This document shows, in pieces, positions 1 to 10,215 of a DNA stretch of 64,000 bases. Origin of the DNA: Bacteroidia bacterium (GTDB lineage Bacteria > Bacteroidota > Bacteroidia > Flavobacteriales_D > Cryomorphaceae); contig JAUICL010000002.1 of assembly GCA_030427905.1 (NCBI GenBank), positions 496,001 through 560,000 of the forward strand. Direction: 5' to 3'. The notes under the pieces are model-generated. The model was not told the origin of the DNA, did not search any database, and saw only the letters and a list, made by a program, of their open reading frames with translations. The position numbers and the translations under genes were made by a program. The stretch's first letter is position 1; each line of letters starts with the position of its first letter.

Positions 1-2066
1 GTATGACCAATTCTTTTGTGAATATTGAGCAAAATACCGGACTTGAAATTCCAGAAGCGAATGCTTCTGTAGTCGATCTTTCTTTCTTTCCAATCCAAGA
101 CAACTTGACGCTAACTGTTGTCGACTCTACCATTTCCATGTTTAATGGTCAAGCCGATGTAATAGCCGGAGATCTTTACGTAGAACCTGAAGGTGTTTCT
201 GGAAGTGGAATTGTGGAATTTTCGGGTGCGGAGCTCGAAGCCGATGTGATCAATTATGACTTCAATAGCTTCAAGTCTGATACGGCGGCGTTTCGCTTGC
301 TCGCTTTACAGGAAGCGAATCTCGCGTTTAGTACGGATAATGTGAATGCCCACATCGATTTTGACCAGCGTATTGGAAACTTTAAATCGAATGGAGAAGA
401 GACGCTCGTTGAATTCCCGGTAAATCAGTACGTGTGTTTCATGGATGAATTCAAGTGGTTTATGGATGCCAACGACATAGCACTCGAAACGTCCCGACAA
501 ATGGCTACCGACTTCGTGATCGATACGGAGCTCGATATGCAGCGATCCAACTTCTTTAGCGTCCATAAAGACCAGGACTCTTTGAACTTCATGTCGCCTA
601 AGGCGGTTTACGATCTCGATACGTATACCATTACTGGAGACCAGATCCCCTGGATACGGGTAGCCGATGCCAAGATTACTCCAGACAGTGGACGTGTGGT
701 GATACGCAAACGCGCTAAAATGGACCCGCTCACCAATGCGACTATTCTCACCAACTATGTAACCCAGTATCACACCATTGAGTCGGCTTTTGTGACTATA
801 CTTTCGAGAAAGGAATACGTCGGTTCTGGTGAATACGCGTATATCGATGAAAACCAGCAACCCAATATTCTGACCCTTGAAACCATAGGCGTAGATAGCA
901 GCCAGCAGACCATTGGTACGGGTAAGATTTTGGAGAATGATCAGTTCTTCCTAAATCCACACTTCGAGTATCAGGGTAGGGTGGAGCTTCGATCAAACGA
1001 CAAGTTCTTGACCTTCGATGGTAGTACACGCATCATTCATACGTGTGAGCGATTGGAAAGAAACTGGATGAATTTCTCTGCGAGTATTGATCCAAACGAA
1101 GTGAAGATACCTGTGGATACCGTACTCACCGACGATCGTGGAAACCCAGTGGATGTTGGGCTTAAACTTATGTTGGATCCTTATCAGATATACGGAACCT
1201 TCTTGTCGGAAGCTCAAAACGAAACAGACCAGTCGGTTGTAACTTCGCGTGGAATCTTACGCTTCAATAAGAACAGTCAGCAATATGAAGTGGCTGCCGA
1301 AGACAAGTTGAACCAAAACACCTTGCCGGGCAATTATGTTGCACTCGACAAGGGAAGTTGCGATTTGAAAGGTCTCGGTAAACTAGAACTTGGTGCCGAT
1401 TTGAGTCAATTCGAAATGAATATTCTCGGTCAGTTAGACTACAAAACAGCTGATGAACAAGTGGAAATTGGCTCATCCATGAGTCTGAATTTCCCATTTA
1501 GCGATCAAGCACTCGATAAAATGAGAGTTTATCTAGCTTCCGTCCCAGACTTGAAGCCTGTGGATTTTTCAAAGTCGAACTACGAATACGCCATTCGAGA
1601 GCTCATGGGGCTGGAAGGCTCTGATAAGGTCATTTCAGAATTAAACTTGAGTGGAAATATCAAGAAGCTTCCAGACGCTTTGAACAAAACGATCTTTATA
1701 TCTGATGTCAAAATGACTTGGGACCCAATCTTGGAATCATTTATTTCGGAAGGTGATATTGGAATAGCTAGTTTCGGTAAGGATCAGTTCTTTAGAAAGG
1801 TGCCAGGAAAATTGGTGGTAGAGAAAAAAGCGAGTGGAGATATCGTGCACCTGTACCTTGAGATTGATGATGCCAACTGGTACTATTTCACGTATAAAAG
1901 GGGATTACTTCAGACCTATTCTTCAGACAAATCCTTCAATGGTATTGTTATGGAAGAGAAAGAAGAGAAGCGAAAATCACCCGGTAAAAAGAAAGAAGAT
2001 GATTACATGTATATGTTAGGTTCGAAATCAAAGCGTAATATTTTCCTTGATCAGTTCATGTTTTAA
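1..2066 (+). CDS. Large beta-rich hypothetical protein, 5' end outside window
   Basis: This reading frame is open from the window edge and ends at TAA 2064-2066. The visible 687 residues from the ATG at position 3 have no signal peptide, so the true start probably lies upstream. The protein is made of many short beta-strand-like stretches rich in V, I, D and G, with repeated phrases about strands and turns resembling elongated beta-jellyroll or OstA-like envelope proteins, but I do not recognise the family. The last ~40 residues are very basic (several KK and KR pairs) before a hydrophobic end. It precedes the giant 2124-9050 gene by 57 bp on the same strand, so co-transcription and an envelope role are inferences. 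Confidence 0.7.
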   Translation, partial: MTNSFVNIEQNTGLEIPEANASVVDLSFFPIQDNLTLTVVDSTISMFNGQADVIAGDLYVEPEGVSGSGIVEFSGAELEADVINYDFNSFKSDTAAFRLLALQEANLAFSTDNVNAHIDFDQRIGNFKSNGEETLVEFPVNQYVCFMDEFKWFMDANDIALETSRQMATDFVIDTELDMQRSNFFSVHKDQDSLNFMSPKAVYDLDTYTITGDQIPWIRVADAKITPDSGRVVIRKRAKMDPLTNATILTNYVTQYHTIESAFVTILSRKEYVGSGEYAYIDENQQPNILTLETIGVDSSQQTIGTGKILENDQFFLNPHFEYQGRVELRSNDKFLTFDGSTRIIHTCERLERNWMNFSASIDPNEVKIPVDTVLTDDRGNPVDVGLKLMLDPYQIYGTFLSEAQNETDQSVVTSRGILRFNKNSQQYEVAAEDKLNQNTLPGNYVALDKGSCDLKGLGKLELGADLSQFEMNILGQLDYKTADEQVEIGSSMSLNFPFSDQALDKMRVYLASVPDLKPVDFSKSNYEYAIRELMGLEGSDKVISELNLSGNIKKLPDALNKTIFISDVKMTWDPILESFISEGDIGIASFGKDQFFRKVPGKLVVEKKASGDIVHLYLEIDDANWYYFTYKRGLLQTYSSDKSFNGIVMEEKEEKRKSPGKKKEDDYMYMLGSKSKRNIFLDQFMF

Positions 2067-2123
2067 TAACTACGTTTTTATTGGTTTCTTAGCTCAACAT
2101 TTCATGAATCTGATTTATGAACT

Positions 2124-5100
2124 GTGCCCTTAAACTACAACTTGATCAGACCCCTTAAATACAGTTGGTATTTACTGGCCTTATTCGTCGTGGCATCTAC
2201 ATCGGTGCTAGCGCAGTTTAGCGAAGCTGACCTGAAAGCCGAAGCTGACGCCTTATTTGAGCAAGGACAGTACGCCGATGCCATGCCCAAGTATGCCCAG
2301 CTGCTTAGCCTAAACCCTACTAGTCCAGAGTTTAACTACAAGTACGGTGCAACAGCCCTGTACGGCGATGCTGACAAAAAGGAAGAGGCCATTAAGTTTC
2401 TTCGATACGCATCCACCAAAACGGGGATTGATAGCCGGTGCTGGTATTTTTTAGGAAGAGCCTACCATCTAAACTATCAGTTTGCCGATGCTATCGTGGC
2501 ATACCAGAAGTTTCAAGACGTAGGAAATAAAAAGGATGCCGAAGGATTGGCAATTGATCAAGAGATAGAATCTTGCCGAAATGGTCAAAGTTTACTCTCG
2601 AATATCAAGGAAGTAGTCGTAATCGAGAAAAAACAGACCCAGTCCGATGCCTTTTTTCGAGTTTATGATTTGACTGATATAGGGGGGAAGATTCTCGTCA
2701 CACCCGAAGAATTGCTTTCACCCCTAGATATAAAGAACAATCACAAATCTTTGATTCACTTTCGTGGAACAGGTACTGTTGTCTACTTCTCAAGCTACGG
2801 AAAAGATGGAAAAACAGGACTGGATATTTACCGTGCTTCAGTTTTGCCAAATGGTGCTTTTTCGGAGCCAGAAAAACTCGGTGGCCATGTCAATTCTCCA
2901 TACGATGAAGACTACCCCTTCATGCATCCAGATGAGCAGACATTCTTTTTCTCATCCAAGGGACACAGCACGATGGGGGGCTATGATATTTTTAGATCCC
3001 AATACGATAAAAATCTAGACGTTTTTGGCCCGCCTGAAAACCTTGATTTTGCGGTTAATACACCAGATAATGAACTATTCTACATAGCTGATACGGCCAT
3101 GCATCTGGCTAATTTTGCTTCAGCTCGAAGCAGTGAGCAAGGAGAGCTTCACGTTTATCGAGTAAAGGTGAATAGCGCTCCAGTGGATCTCACTCTGATA
3201 AAGGGAACTTTTGATAATCAGGTAGATCCGAGAGATAAACTCGCCAAAATTACGGTGATCGATGTTTCGAATAATCGGGAGATTGATGTACAATACACCG
3301 ACCCTACTTCTGGAGATTACCTTTTAAGCTTCCCTAGAAGTGGGAAGTTTAAGTTTTTGGTGGAAGCAAACAACAGTGAGCAAATCCATGCAGGTTTGGT
3401 TGAAATTCCCGCCAGCACGGGCGTGAATGCGTATTTGCAAGAAATGGATTTAGTGTTGTCGGGCGCTACCGAAAAGCTTCTGATAAACAATCTGTTTGAT
3501 CAGAAGTACGATGGCGATATAGCTGAGCTCGCTCAAAAACTCCTGAAGCAAAAAGCGAAGCTCGATGTGAACTTCGATCCCGAATTTGATGACCAACCCG
3601 AAGAAGAGCCACTTGTCCAAGACTTGGCCAACGCACCTGTAGCGGCTGGTTTCTCAGCTGGAATGACCGCTGAAACCATTTTGGAGAAGGCTGAAATAAG
3701 ATCGGTGGAACTCACTGAGAAAGCTGACAATGTAAACTATTTGCGTCTGGGAGCAGTGCAGACCTATCACAATAAACTGGCCCAAGCCGATGAGTCTTCG
3801 CGCAAAGCAGAAGAGCTTACGAAGGAAGCTCAAGGGAAAACGGGAGATGATGCCGATAAACTCATGTTTGAAGCGAGCTTGGCTAAGATGCAGGCTGAGT
3901 CATACTTGCGTGAAGCGAGTAATGCCCAAGTGCTGAGCGAAGACCTTGATAAGTTTGAAAAAGAAACCAGAAAAAGAGCCGATGAAGCTCGTACCAATTA
4001 CCAGAGTCTGAAGGCTGCTGTGGATGAAGGTGACTACGATTCTGTAGTCCAGGCGCTAAAAGAAGAGTATACCATGGATCATAGTGAAGTCTACGATTCG
4101 AAGGCGTACAATGCACTTGTCGTAACAGAGAAGGCGAGTATTGATAGCAAGAATGAAGCTCAAACATTCCTAGATCGAGCCGCTTCAATTCGATCGGAAA
4201 GTGAGAGTATTCAGACTCAATTGACCACAAAGCGCACGCAGCTCAGCAAGGCCAAAGGAAAGTCGGCAAAAGAACTTGAAGCTGCAATCGCACAGCTAGA
4301 GCAGGAGTACACCGATTTAGATGCATCCGCAACTAAATCGTATGAAAGGGCTGAAAAGTTTGAGCAGAATGCGCTGAACAGACGCCAACAGCACGAAATT
4401 GTCAAACAGCTTTCTGATGAGCTTGTCAATGGCGAATTAGATCCTTCAACACTTAATCCGAGCTTGACGACCAGCGGGGAAGGGATTCAACCAATCGATG
4501 AGCGAATTAGTGATTTGACAATTGATCAGGAAGCAGTCGCATCTTACGTTGCAGCAAATCCTGGAGCACTAGATGGTATTGGTTCGGAAGCTCAAGTAAT
4601 GGCTTACAAAAGAGCCTATTTGGGTGATAAAGAAAGCGATGATCTGGCATCAGTCTCGGATCAAGAAATCGGTACGGCTACTGGTGATACTACTGAATCA
4701 GATGAGTCCGAAGCCAAGGAAGAAGTCAGTTCTCCCGATCCTATAGAGACAGAAGCTACAAATTCGGATGTTGCATTGGCTGGTGCGGATGATGTGGAAG
4801 ATGTAACAGCTGATGATGATGAGAGTGATGTGGTGGAATCTGATTCGCAAGTGATATCAGAAAGCGAGACGGATAATTCTGTTTCAGAAAAGAACGAACC
4901 CATTGAGCTAGAAGAATACGAAGGATACACAACCGATGAGAAGATTAAGGCGGATTATGTAGCTATCCAATCAGCTCGAGATTGGATTGAAATAATTGAT
5001 GGATCGATCGAAGATATTGAGTCGGAAGCTAATCCGTCTGAATCTGATCGTGAGCAGCTTGAACAATACACAGCCCTAAAATCGCAGAAGCTCGATGAAA

Positions 5101-8100
5101 TTGCCAGGAGAGAAGCTCGCATTAAGGATTGGGAAGGAGAGACTTTGGCCTTAGATTCAGCATCTGATGATTCGATCGGACTTGAATCAGATGCCACACT
5201 TACCGATGAAGAAAGTGGTCTAGGTCCTGAGATTTCAAGTGGTTCAAACCAAGCTGAAAATGTTTCTGATCACCTATCGATAGCAGAATCCGATGTCGAT
5301 GGATTAGATGTGGCCTATATTACGAGATTAGAATCAAAAGTAGATCGAACCTATTCAGACCTGCGTTATATGGGCCGAATTAAGAAGGTAGATTCTAGCT
5401 ATCTCGACGATATGGCGGCCATTGAAACGTCAGGTAAGAGCCACGCCGAGATTGCCGCAGAAAAGCAGGACAGGACGAGCCAGCTCATTGCAGAAATAGA
5501 CAGGGCAATGGCCAATCCATCTCTATCTACTGATCAAAGAGAAATGCTTCTCGAAGTGCGCCGTATCAAGGTGCTTGAGTTGCGAGCTGATCGAGAAGTG
5601 GAAGCTGGTAAAATGGCTTATGAGCCGTATACTACTGAAGGCAAAGAAGCGCGCGCAGAGCAATTGGCATACGAAGCCGAGAATCCAACTTTTAACCCGG
5701 AAGAGTTTCCTGATTTGAGCCCTAAAATGCAAGCCGATCTAAGCAAAAGTTTTACTAGATCGGTGGTGTTGGAAGGCTACGATGACAGGCTTGAGAATAT
5801 AGAATCGGCCAGTTCAGAAAAGCGAATGAAGGAAGCTCGACTTGAACTGAATGAAGAATATGTTCAGGAGCTACAAGCAGAGATTCAACTATACTCAGAA
5901 GCTGTAAAGAGCATCGATTCCCAGGGCGCTTCACCAGTATCGGTTCGATATGAGAAGTTGTTGAGTGAAAGATCTCGTGTTATCGACGAGATCAATTCCG
6001 ACAAGACTTACTTAGCCTTCGAAGAAGCGGCGGCAATTGCTGAAGGAAGGGTAGAAGCTGATGTGCTCGACCGAAATATTGAAGCAGAACTCGACTCGAT
6101 TCACAATGCGGAAGTAGCTGAAGTGAAGGGCAGAAATCTCCCGGAATCCGAAGAATTAGAAGCGCTATCAGCTGCTAGTTTGAAGCAAGCAGAGTTGATT
6201 GATAGCGAAGTTTCTGGATTGATGACTGAGTTGGACGAAACCGTTTCTGAATCGAGAAGAGACGCCCTGCAGATCGAAATTCAGAAATTGGATGCCATTG
6301 CCGCCGATCATCGTCAAGAAGCCGATCGTCTGTTGAGCGAGTCACAGGCCTTAGAAGCGAGTTTGTTGGCAGATACTTCTGAAGTAGAGGTAAAAGCCGA
6401 AGAGTCAGATGATGTGAGCAGTGTGAGCACGACTCCATCTGATGCGTCGATCGAACTGGATGAAGAAGAAGTTAAAGCGATTTCTAGGCAGGTGGAAAGC
6501 AATCCGATTCGAGTTGAATCTTTGGGCTTTAAAAGCTTAAATGCTAACATCGTGTTGGATGGCATGAAAGGCGATTTGAATGCATATCAAGAAAAACGGG
6601 AAGAAGCGGCGGCAAAAGTAGATGCATATAATGCCAGTAATGATCCAGAAGAAAAAGCACAGCTTTCAAATGAAATACGAGCCTTGAGCCAAGATTTAGA
6701 GCAAAGAGAAGTGGCTTTGATCGAGGAGATTGAAAAGGCACATGCCCCTGAAATTTCCTACTTCAAAGAGTCTAACCAAGAGCTCCAAAACCGAACCAAT
6801 GAGCTAGTTGAAAGTGGAAGTGTAGATGTTGAAGCTCTTAACACGATTCAAGCAGAAAACCACGAATTAATAGAGAAACTCAATCGAATTGAATTGAACT
6901 TTAAGGCGGGTGAGATTGACGAAGTAGAGCGAATCCAACAAGAGCGAGAAGTCTTAAACGAATTAGGGGCAGCCAATGCAGCATATGCTGATATTGTCGA
7001 AGAGACGGAAAGAGAGATTTTGGCTGAAGCTACTCAGGCTGATGAGTCTGAAAAGGTACAGCCAGAAAGTGCTTTGGAAGGGGCAGAGCCTATTTCTTTA
7101 GTGTCTTACTCTGAAGTGATTCCAGCAGGTGTTCAGGCTGTTGTTTCAAATCCTGAGTTGAGAAACCCAAAGAATGGTCAGGAGTATATTTCGCCTGTGC
7201 TTGAAGAAGTGGAAGGTGGAATGACCGAAGCGACGAAAAAGGAATATGTTGAGCAGGATGCGAAACTTCAAGTAAACACAACATTCGCCGAAGTAAACGA
7301 TAGCGAACCGGTATTGGAAATGCTTGAATCGAGCACACAAATAGATGCTCGTGGACTTGAGCTACTCTCTTCCACACCTGATCAGCTCAACTACGTGCTT
7401 GCCTCGGTACGAGCCGATAGCTTGAAGAAAATTGAATTAGCCCAATCCAACTACTCTGATGTCTTGATGGAGACATCACTCGCAGAGATGGAAGAACTTA
7501 AAACCTTGCGAGAAACGGGCTCTACCGACCGAAAGGACGTGAAGCGCATGGAAGAGTTGGAAGCGAGCGCCATAGACCATTACGAACGTGCGGCAATTGC
7601 GGCCAGAGCTGCCGAAGATGCCCGAGTGTTGCGAAAAGGACAAGAGAATAGGGTGGCTGAAGCTTTGAATTCAATAAGCTCAGAGCAAAAAGTCGAACTC
7701 GATGCGATACTTAGGAATGAAGCTTATCACATTATTCCTTCTGATTTGGCTTCTACTCAGCCTAGCCCTGCGCCAGCTTCAACTTCTATAGATGAGAACA
7801 GTGAATCTGAAACTCCGGATTTATCAGTTGAGAATGACACCGAGGCTAACGAAGAGCGACAAGGTGCTAACTGGCTTATGACAGTGGATGTGATTGCTGA
7901 AAAAGACAATTTTGCCGATGTTTCAGACCAGTTGTTCATTGAAGTAGAATCAGCTGCGTATAGTGCTTCGCGTCCTATTCCGATTGACCCTGTAATGCCT
8001 GATGGATTGATCTTTCAAGTACAGATCGGAGCTTTTAGAAATCCGATTCCACAAGACCACTTCGCACAGTTTGCTCCAGTAATGGGGCAGAAGCTCGACA

Positions 8101-9050
8101 ACGGCATCACGCGATACCGAGCTGGTATCTTTAGAATGTATAAGGAAGCCTTGGATGCGCGCGATTTGATACGCGGAAAAGGCTATACCGATGCCTTTGT
8201 GGTAGTATACCTCGATGGTGAAAAGCTTACAGGGCCACAAGCAAGAGATATCCTTGCTCAGGTACGCTCTGCGCAGGCCACTGAAGAATCAGCCAGCTCA
8301 AGCGCTGTAGTGGAGAATGGTTCAACGAATACTGGAAGCGAAACAAGTAGCGGATCGGTGAGCGAAACTCCAGAACAAACGGCTGATGGAAGCTATTACA
8401 ACGATCCCGAAGCGGCTGTTGCAGAGCAGGTAGAGCTGACTCCAGGACTGTTCTTTACCGTTCAAGTAGGTGTATACTCTAAGCCAGTAAAGCTCGATGC
8501 GCTTTTCAATCTTGACAATTTGAATAGTGAGCTCACCCCATCTGGATACATTCGCTATACCACAGGGCGATTTGCCAATGTAGCTGATGCGGTAAACCAG
8601 AAGGCGAAGGCTAGAGAAAAAGGTGTTTCAGATGCGTTTGTGACAGCTTATTTTAATGGAAAGCGAATTTCACTAACCGAAGCTCAAAGCATTCTTGATG
8701 AACAGGGAGATTCGGCAGTGTCACCTGTGGTATCAGGTTTTGAAAACAATGCTTCTTCAGGGCAAGAAGAGCAAGAAGAACCAGTAGAATCGGTTGATCC
8801 AAGCGTGAAATACGTTGTGATTGTTGGAATGTTCGCAGGAGATATCCCGCAAGATCTAGCGAATATCTTCTTGGAAAGAGATGATCTAAGAATTCGTCGT
8901 GTGGATGGTCCAAACGGTGGTTCTATTTACGTGTCGCCAGAGTATGATACGGAGCAGGAAGCCCAAGATTTCCTTGACATTCTTTATACATTGGGTATCA
9001 ACACGGCTATGATGGGCCAAATGAAGGATGGGTCTATTATCGGACTTTAA
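2124..9050 (+). CDS. Giant envelope protein: TPR, PD40 propeller, CRD-like, coiled coil, three SPOR-like units
   Basis: The 2308-residue protein starts at GTG 2124; the preceding ATG at 2117 is out of frame and soon stops. A signal peptide ends near residue 30 (SVLAQ). TPR-like helices follow (about 33-145), then a PD40-type beta-propeller (about 195-350, with motifs such as PDEQTFFFSSKG and GGYDIFRS), then a carboxypeptidase-regulatory-like beta domain (about 358-435). Residues about 520-1940 are acidic, Glu/Ala/Ser-rich and predicted coiled coil. Three SPOR-like units close the protein (about 1963-2037, 2110-2185 and 2229-2305). The first three domains match the order in PorE, a T9SS protein that links the outer membrane to peptidoglycan; here SPOR-like units take the place of its OmpA domain. 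A role tethering the envelope is inferred. Confidence 0.85.
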   Translation: MPLNYNLIRPLKYSWYLLALFVVASTSVLAQFSEADLKAEADALFEQGQYADAMPKYAQLLSLNPTSPEFNYKYGATALYGDADKKEEAIKFLRYASTKTGIDSRCWYFLGRAYHLNYQFADAIVAYQKFQDVGNKKDAEGLAIDQEIESCRNGQSLLSNIKEVVVIEKKQTQSDAFFRVYDLTDIGGKILVTPEELLSPLDIKNNHKSLIHFRGTGTVVYFSSYGKDGKTGLDIYRASVLPNGAFSEPEKLGGHVNSPYDEDYPFMHPDEQTFFFSSKGHSTMGGYDIFRSQYDKNLDVFGPPENLDFAVNTPDNELFYIADTAMHLANFASARSSEQGELHVYRVKVNSAPVDLTLIKGTFDNQVDPRDKLAKITVIDVSNNREIDVQYTDPTSGDYLLSFPRSGKFKFLVEANNSEQIHAGLVEIPASTGVNAYLQEMDLVLSGATEKLLINNLFDQKYDGDIAELAQKLLKQKAKLDVNFDPEFDDQPEEEPLVQDLANAPVAAGFSAGMTAETILEKAEIRSVELTEKADNVNYLRLGAVQTYHNKLAQADESSRKAEELTKEAQGKTGDDADKLMFEASLAKMQAESYLREASNAQVLSEDLDKFEKETRKRADEARTNYQSLKAAVDEGDYDSVVQALKEEYTMDHSEVYDSKAYNALVVTEKASIDSKNEAQTFLDRAASIRSESESIQTQLTTKRTQLSKAKGKSAKELEAAIAQLEQEYTDLDASATKSYERAEKFEQNALNRRQQHEIVKQLSDELVNGELDPSTLNPSLTTSGEGIQPIDERISDLTIDQEAVASYVAANPGALDGIGSEAQVMAYKRAYLGDKESDDLASVSDQEIGTATGDTTESDESEAKEEVSSPDPIETEATNSDVALAGADDVEDVTADDDESDVVESDSQVISESETDNSVSEKNEPIELEEYEGYTTDEKIKADYVAIQSARDWIEIIDGSIEDIESEANPSESDREQLEQYTALKSQKLDEIARREARIKDWEGETLALDSASDDSIGLESDATLTDEESGLGPEISSGSNQAENVSDHLSIAESDVDGLDVAYITRLESKVDRTYSDLRYMGRIKKVDSSYLDDMAAIETSGKSHAEIAAEKQDRTSQLIAEIDRAMANPSLSTDQREMLLEVRRIKVLELRADREVEAGKMAYEPYTTEGKEARAEQLAYEAENPTFNPEEFPDLSPKMQADLSKSFTRSVVLEGYDDRLENIESASSEKRMKEARLELNEEYVQELQAEIQLYSEAVKSIDSQGASPVSVRYEKLLSERSRVIDEINSDKTYLAFEEAAAIAEGRVEADVLDRNIEAELDSIHNAEVAEVKGRNLPESEELEALSAASLKQAELIDSEVSGLMTELDETVSESRRDALQIEIQKLDAIAADHRQEADRLLSESQALEASLLADTSEVEVKAEESDDVSSVSTTPSDASIELDEEEVKAISRQVESNPIRVESLGFKSLNANIVLDGMKGDLNAYQEKREEAAAKVDAYNASNDPEEKAQLSNEIRALSQDLEQREVALIEEIEKAHAPEISYFKESNQELQNRTNELVESGSVDVEALNTIQAENHELIEKLNRIELNFKAGEIDEVERIQQEREVLNELGAANAAYADIVEETEREILAEATQADESEKVQPESALEGAEPISLVSYSEVIPAGVQAVVSNPELRNPKNGQEYISPVLEEVEGGMTEATKKEYVEQDAKLQVNTTFAEVNDSEPVLEMLESSTQIDARGLELLSSTPDQLNYVLASVRADSLKKIELAQSNYSDVLMETSLAEMEELKTLRETGSTDRKDVKRMEELEASAIDHYERAAIAARAAEDARVLRKGQENRVAEALNSISSEQKVELDAILRNEAYHIIPSDLASTQPSPAPASTSIDENSESETPDLSVENDTEANEERQGANWLMTVDVIAEKDNFADVSDQLFIEVESAAYSASRPIPIDPVMPDGLIFQVQIGAFRNPIPQDHFAQFAPVMGQKLDNGITRYRAGIFRMYKEALDARDLIRGKGYTDAFVVVYLDGEKLTGPQARDILAQVRSAQATEESASSSAVVENGSTNTGSETSSGSVSETPEQTADGSYYNDPEAAVAEQVELTPGLFFTVQVGVYSKPVKLDALFNLDNLNSELTPSGYIRYTTGRFANVADAVNQKAKAREKGVSDAFVTAYFNGKRISLTEAQSILDEQGDSAVSPVVSGFENNASSGQEEQEEPVESVDPSVKYVVIVGMFAGDIPQDLANIFLERDDLRIRRVDGPNGGSIYVSPEYDTEQEAQDFLDILYTLGINTAMMGQMKDGSIIGL

Positions 9051-9095
9051 ATCAATGAAGTTGCCAAACAATTTTATGGATTAATGTTGAGTTAT

Positions 9096-9103
9096 TAATT
9101 TTG
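9096..9103 (+). promoter_or_regulatory. Putative -7 promoter box upstream of clpS
   Basis: TAATTTTG fits the Bacteroidota -7 consensus TAnnTTTG and sits 17 bp before the clpS start codon. A T-rich run about 20 bp upstream could act as a weak -33 element. This is a motif match by eye only. Confidence 0.35.
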
Positions 9104-9120
9104 TACTCAGCATATACGCC

Positions 9121-9402
9121 ATGATGACACTTTCTCACACCGAACTAGAAGAAGAAGTTGATATTAAAGAGCTTCTGGAAAATGATCGTCAAATCATTTT
9201 GTTTAATGATGATGTCAATACCTTCGATTTTGTCATTGACACATTGATGAAAGTATGCGACCATTCAGCTTTGCAGGCTGAACAATGCAGTTACATCGTT
9301 CACTACAATGGTAAGTGCGAAGTAAAAAAGGGATCGTATACCGAGCTCAAACCCATGTGTTCTACACTTCTTGAGAAGGGTCTAACAGCAGAAATTCAAT
9401 AG
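9121..9402 (+). CDS. clpS: ATP-dependent Clp protease adaptor ClpS
   Basis: The 93-residue protein is a full-length ClpS. ClpS binds destabilising N-terminal residues and hands those proteins to a ClpA/ClpC ATPase. The substrate-pocket segment is visible near residues 29-38 (ILFNDDVNTFDFV), with the paired Asp that bind the substrate alpha-amino group, followed by the helical C-terminal core. Two adjacent ATG codons mark the start, and either could be used. A weak TAnnTTTG promoter lies just upstream. The likely partner, clpC, is encoded near the other end of this window (58977-61535). The next gene, an M48 protease, begins 5 bp downstream, which suggests a small proteostasis operon. Confidence 0.93.
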   Translation: MMTLSHTELEEEVDIKELLENDRQIILFNDDVNTFDFVIDTLMKVCDHSALQAEQCSYIVHYNGKCEVKKGSYTELKPMCSTLLEKGLTAEIQ

Positions 9403-9407
9403 CATTC

Positions 9408-10208
9408 ATGTTTAATAAATCTTTGATCATTGCAGGGAGTTTCTTACTCCTGTTTACAGCTTGTTCCAAAGTTCCGATTACGGGTAGACGACAGCTAAAT
9501 CTATATTCAGAATCAAAGATGGTAGCAATGAGTGCTACTTCTTATGATGAGTTTTTGAGCGAAAACCAACCGCTTGATCCAGGTCACAAAGACGCACAGC
9601 TAGTCAGTAGAGTCGGCGTGAAGATTTCAGAAGCTGTAGAGCGATATTTAAAGGAGAATGGTCACGCTGAGATGGTTGACAATTTTGACTGGACATTCAA
9701 TACAGTAGACGATCCCACGATCAATGCTTGGTGCATGCCTGGTGGGAGAGTGGTGTTCTATACAGGAATTCTTCCACTATGTCAGGATGAGACTGGAGTA
9801 GCCGTAGTTATGGGTCATGAAGTAGCTCATGCGGTAGCCCGCCACGGAAATGAACGCATGAGTCAGGCGATGGGGATTCAGGCCGCTGGAATGACTCTAG
9901 ACGCTTATTTGGAAACAAATCCTACTGGTTTCAACGATTTATTGATGCAGTCTTACGGAATAGGAGCAGGAGTTGGAAGTTTGGCTTTTTCACGTTCTCA
10001 CGAAACAGAAGCAGATAAACTCGGACTCGTTTTTATGGCGATGGCCGGATACGATCCACGTGAAGCTCCTAAATTTTGGAAGCGCATGTCAGAACTAGGT
10101 GGCGAGAAACCGCCAGAATTGCTCAGTACACACCCTAGTGATGAAACCCGCTCAGCCGATTTGGAATTGTTTATGCCAGAAGCTTTAAAATACTACAAGC
10201 CCAACTAG
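9408..10208 (+). CDS. M48 family metalloprotease, lipoprotein
   Basis: This 266-residue protein is a zinc endopeptidase of the M48 family (BepA/LoiP-like), which in other bacteria degrades or assists misassembled outer-membrane proteins. The N-terminus is a lipoprotein signal with the lipid-accepting Cys at residue 19 (LFTACSK). The catalytic HEVAH motif lies at residues 137-141, and the downstream metal-ligand helix HETEAD at about 198-203. The conserved INAWCMPGG segment precedes the active site. It follows clpS by 5 bp and is probably co-transcribed. Its stop codon is 7 bp from the end of the convergent phosphate transporter gene. Anchoring in the outer membrane facing the periplasm is inferred from the lipobox. 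Confidence 0.93.
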   Translation: MFNKSLIIAGSFLLLFTACSKVPITGRRQLNLYSESKMVAMSATSYDEFLSENQPLDPGHKDAQLVSRVGVKISEAVERYLKENGHAEMVDNFDWTFNTVDDPTINAWCMPGGRVVFYTGILPLCQDETGVAVVMGHEVAHAVARHGNERMSQAMGIQAAGMTLDAYLETNPTGFNDLLMQSYGIGAGVGSLAFSRSHETEADKLGLVFMAMAGYDPREAPKFWKRMSELGGEKPPELLSTHPSDETRSADLELFMPEALKYYKPN

Positions 10209-10215
10209 CTATAGC

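Noticed and set aside
306..860. 184-residue minus-strand frame in the first gene
   Set aside because: Antisense to a long continuous coding frame with better coding character.
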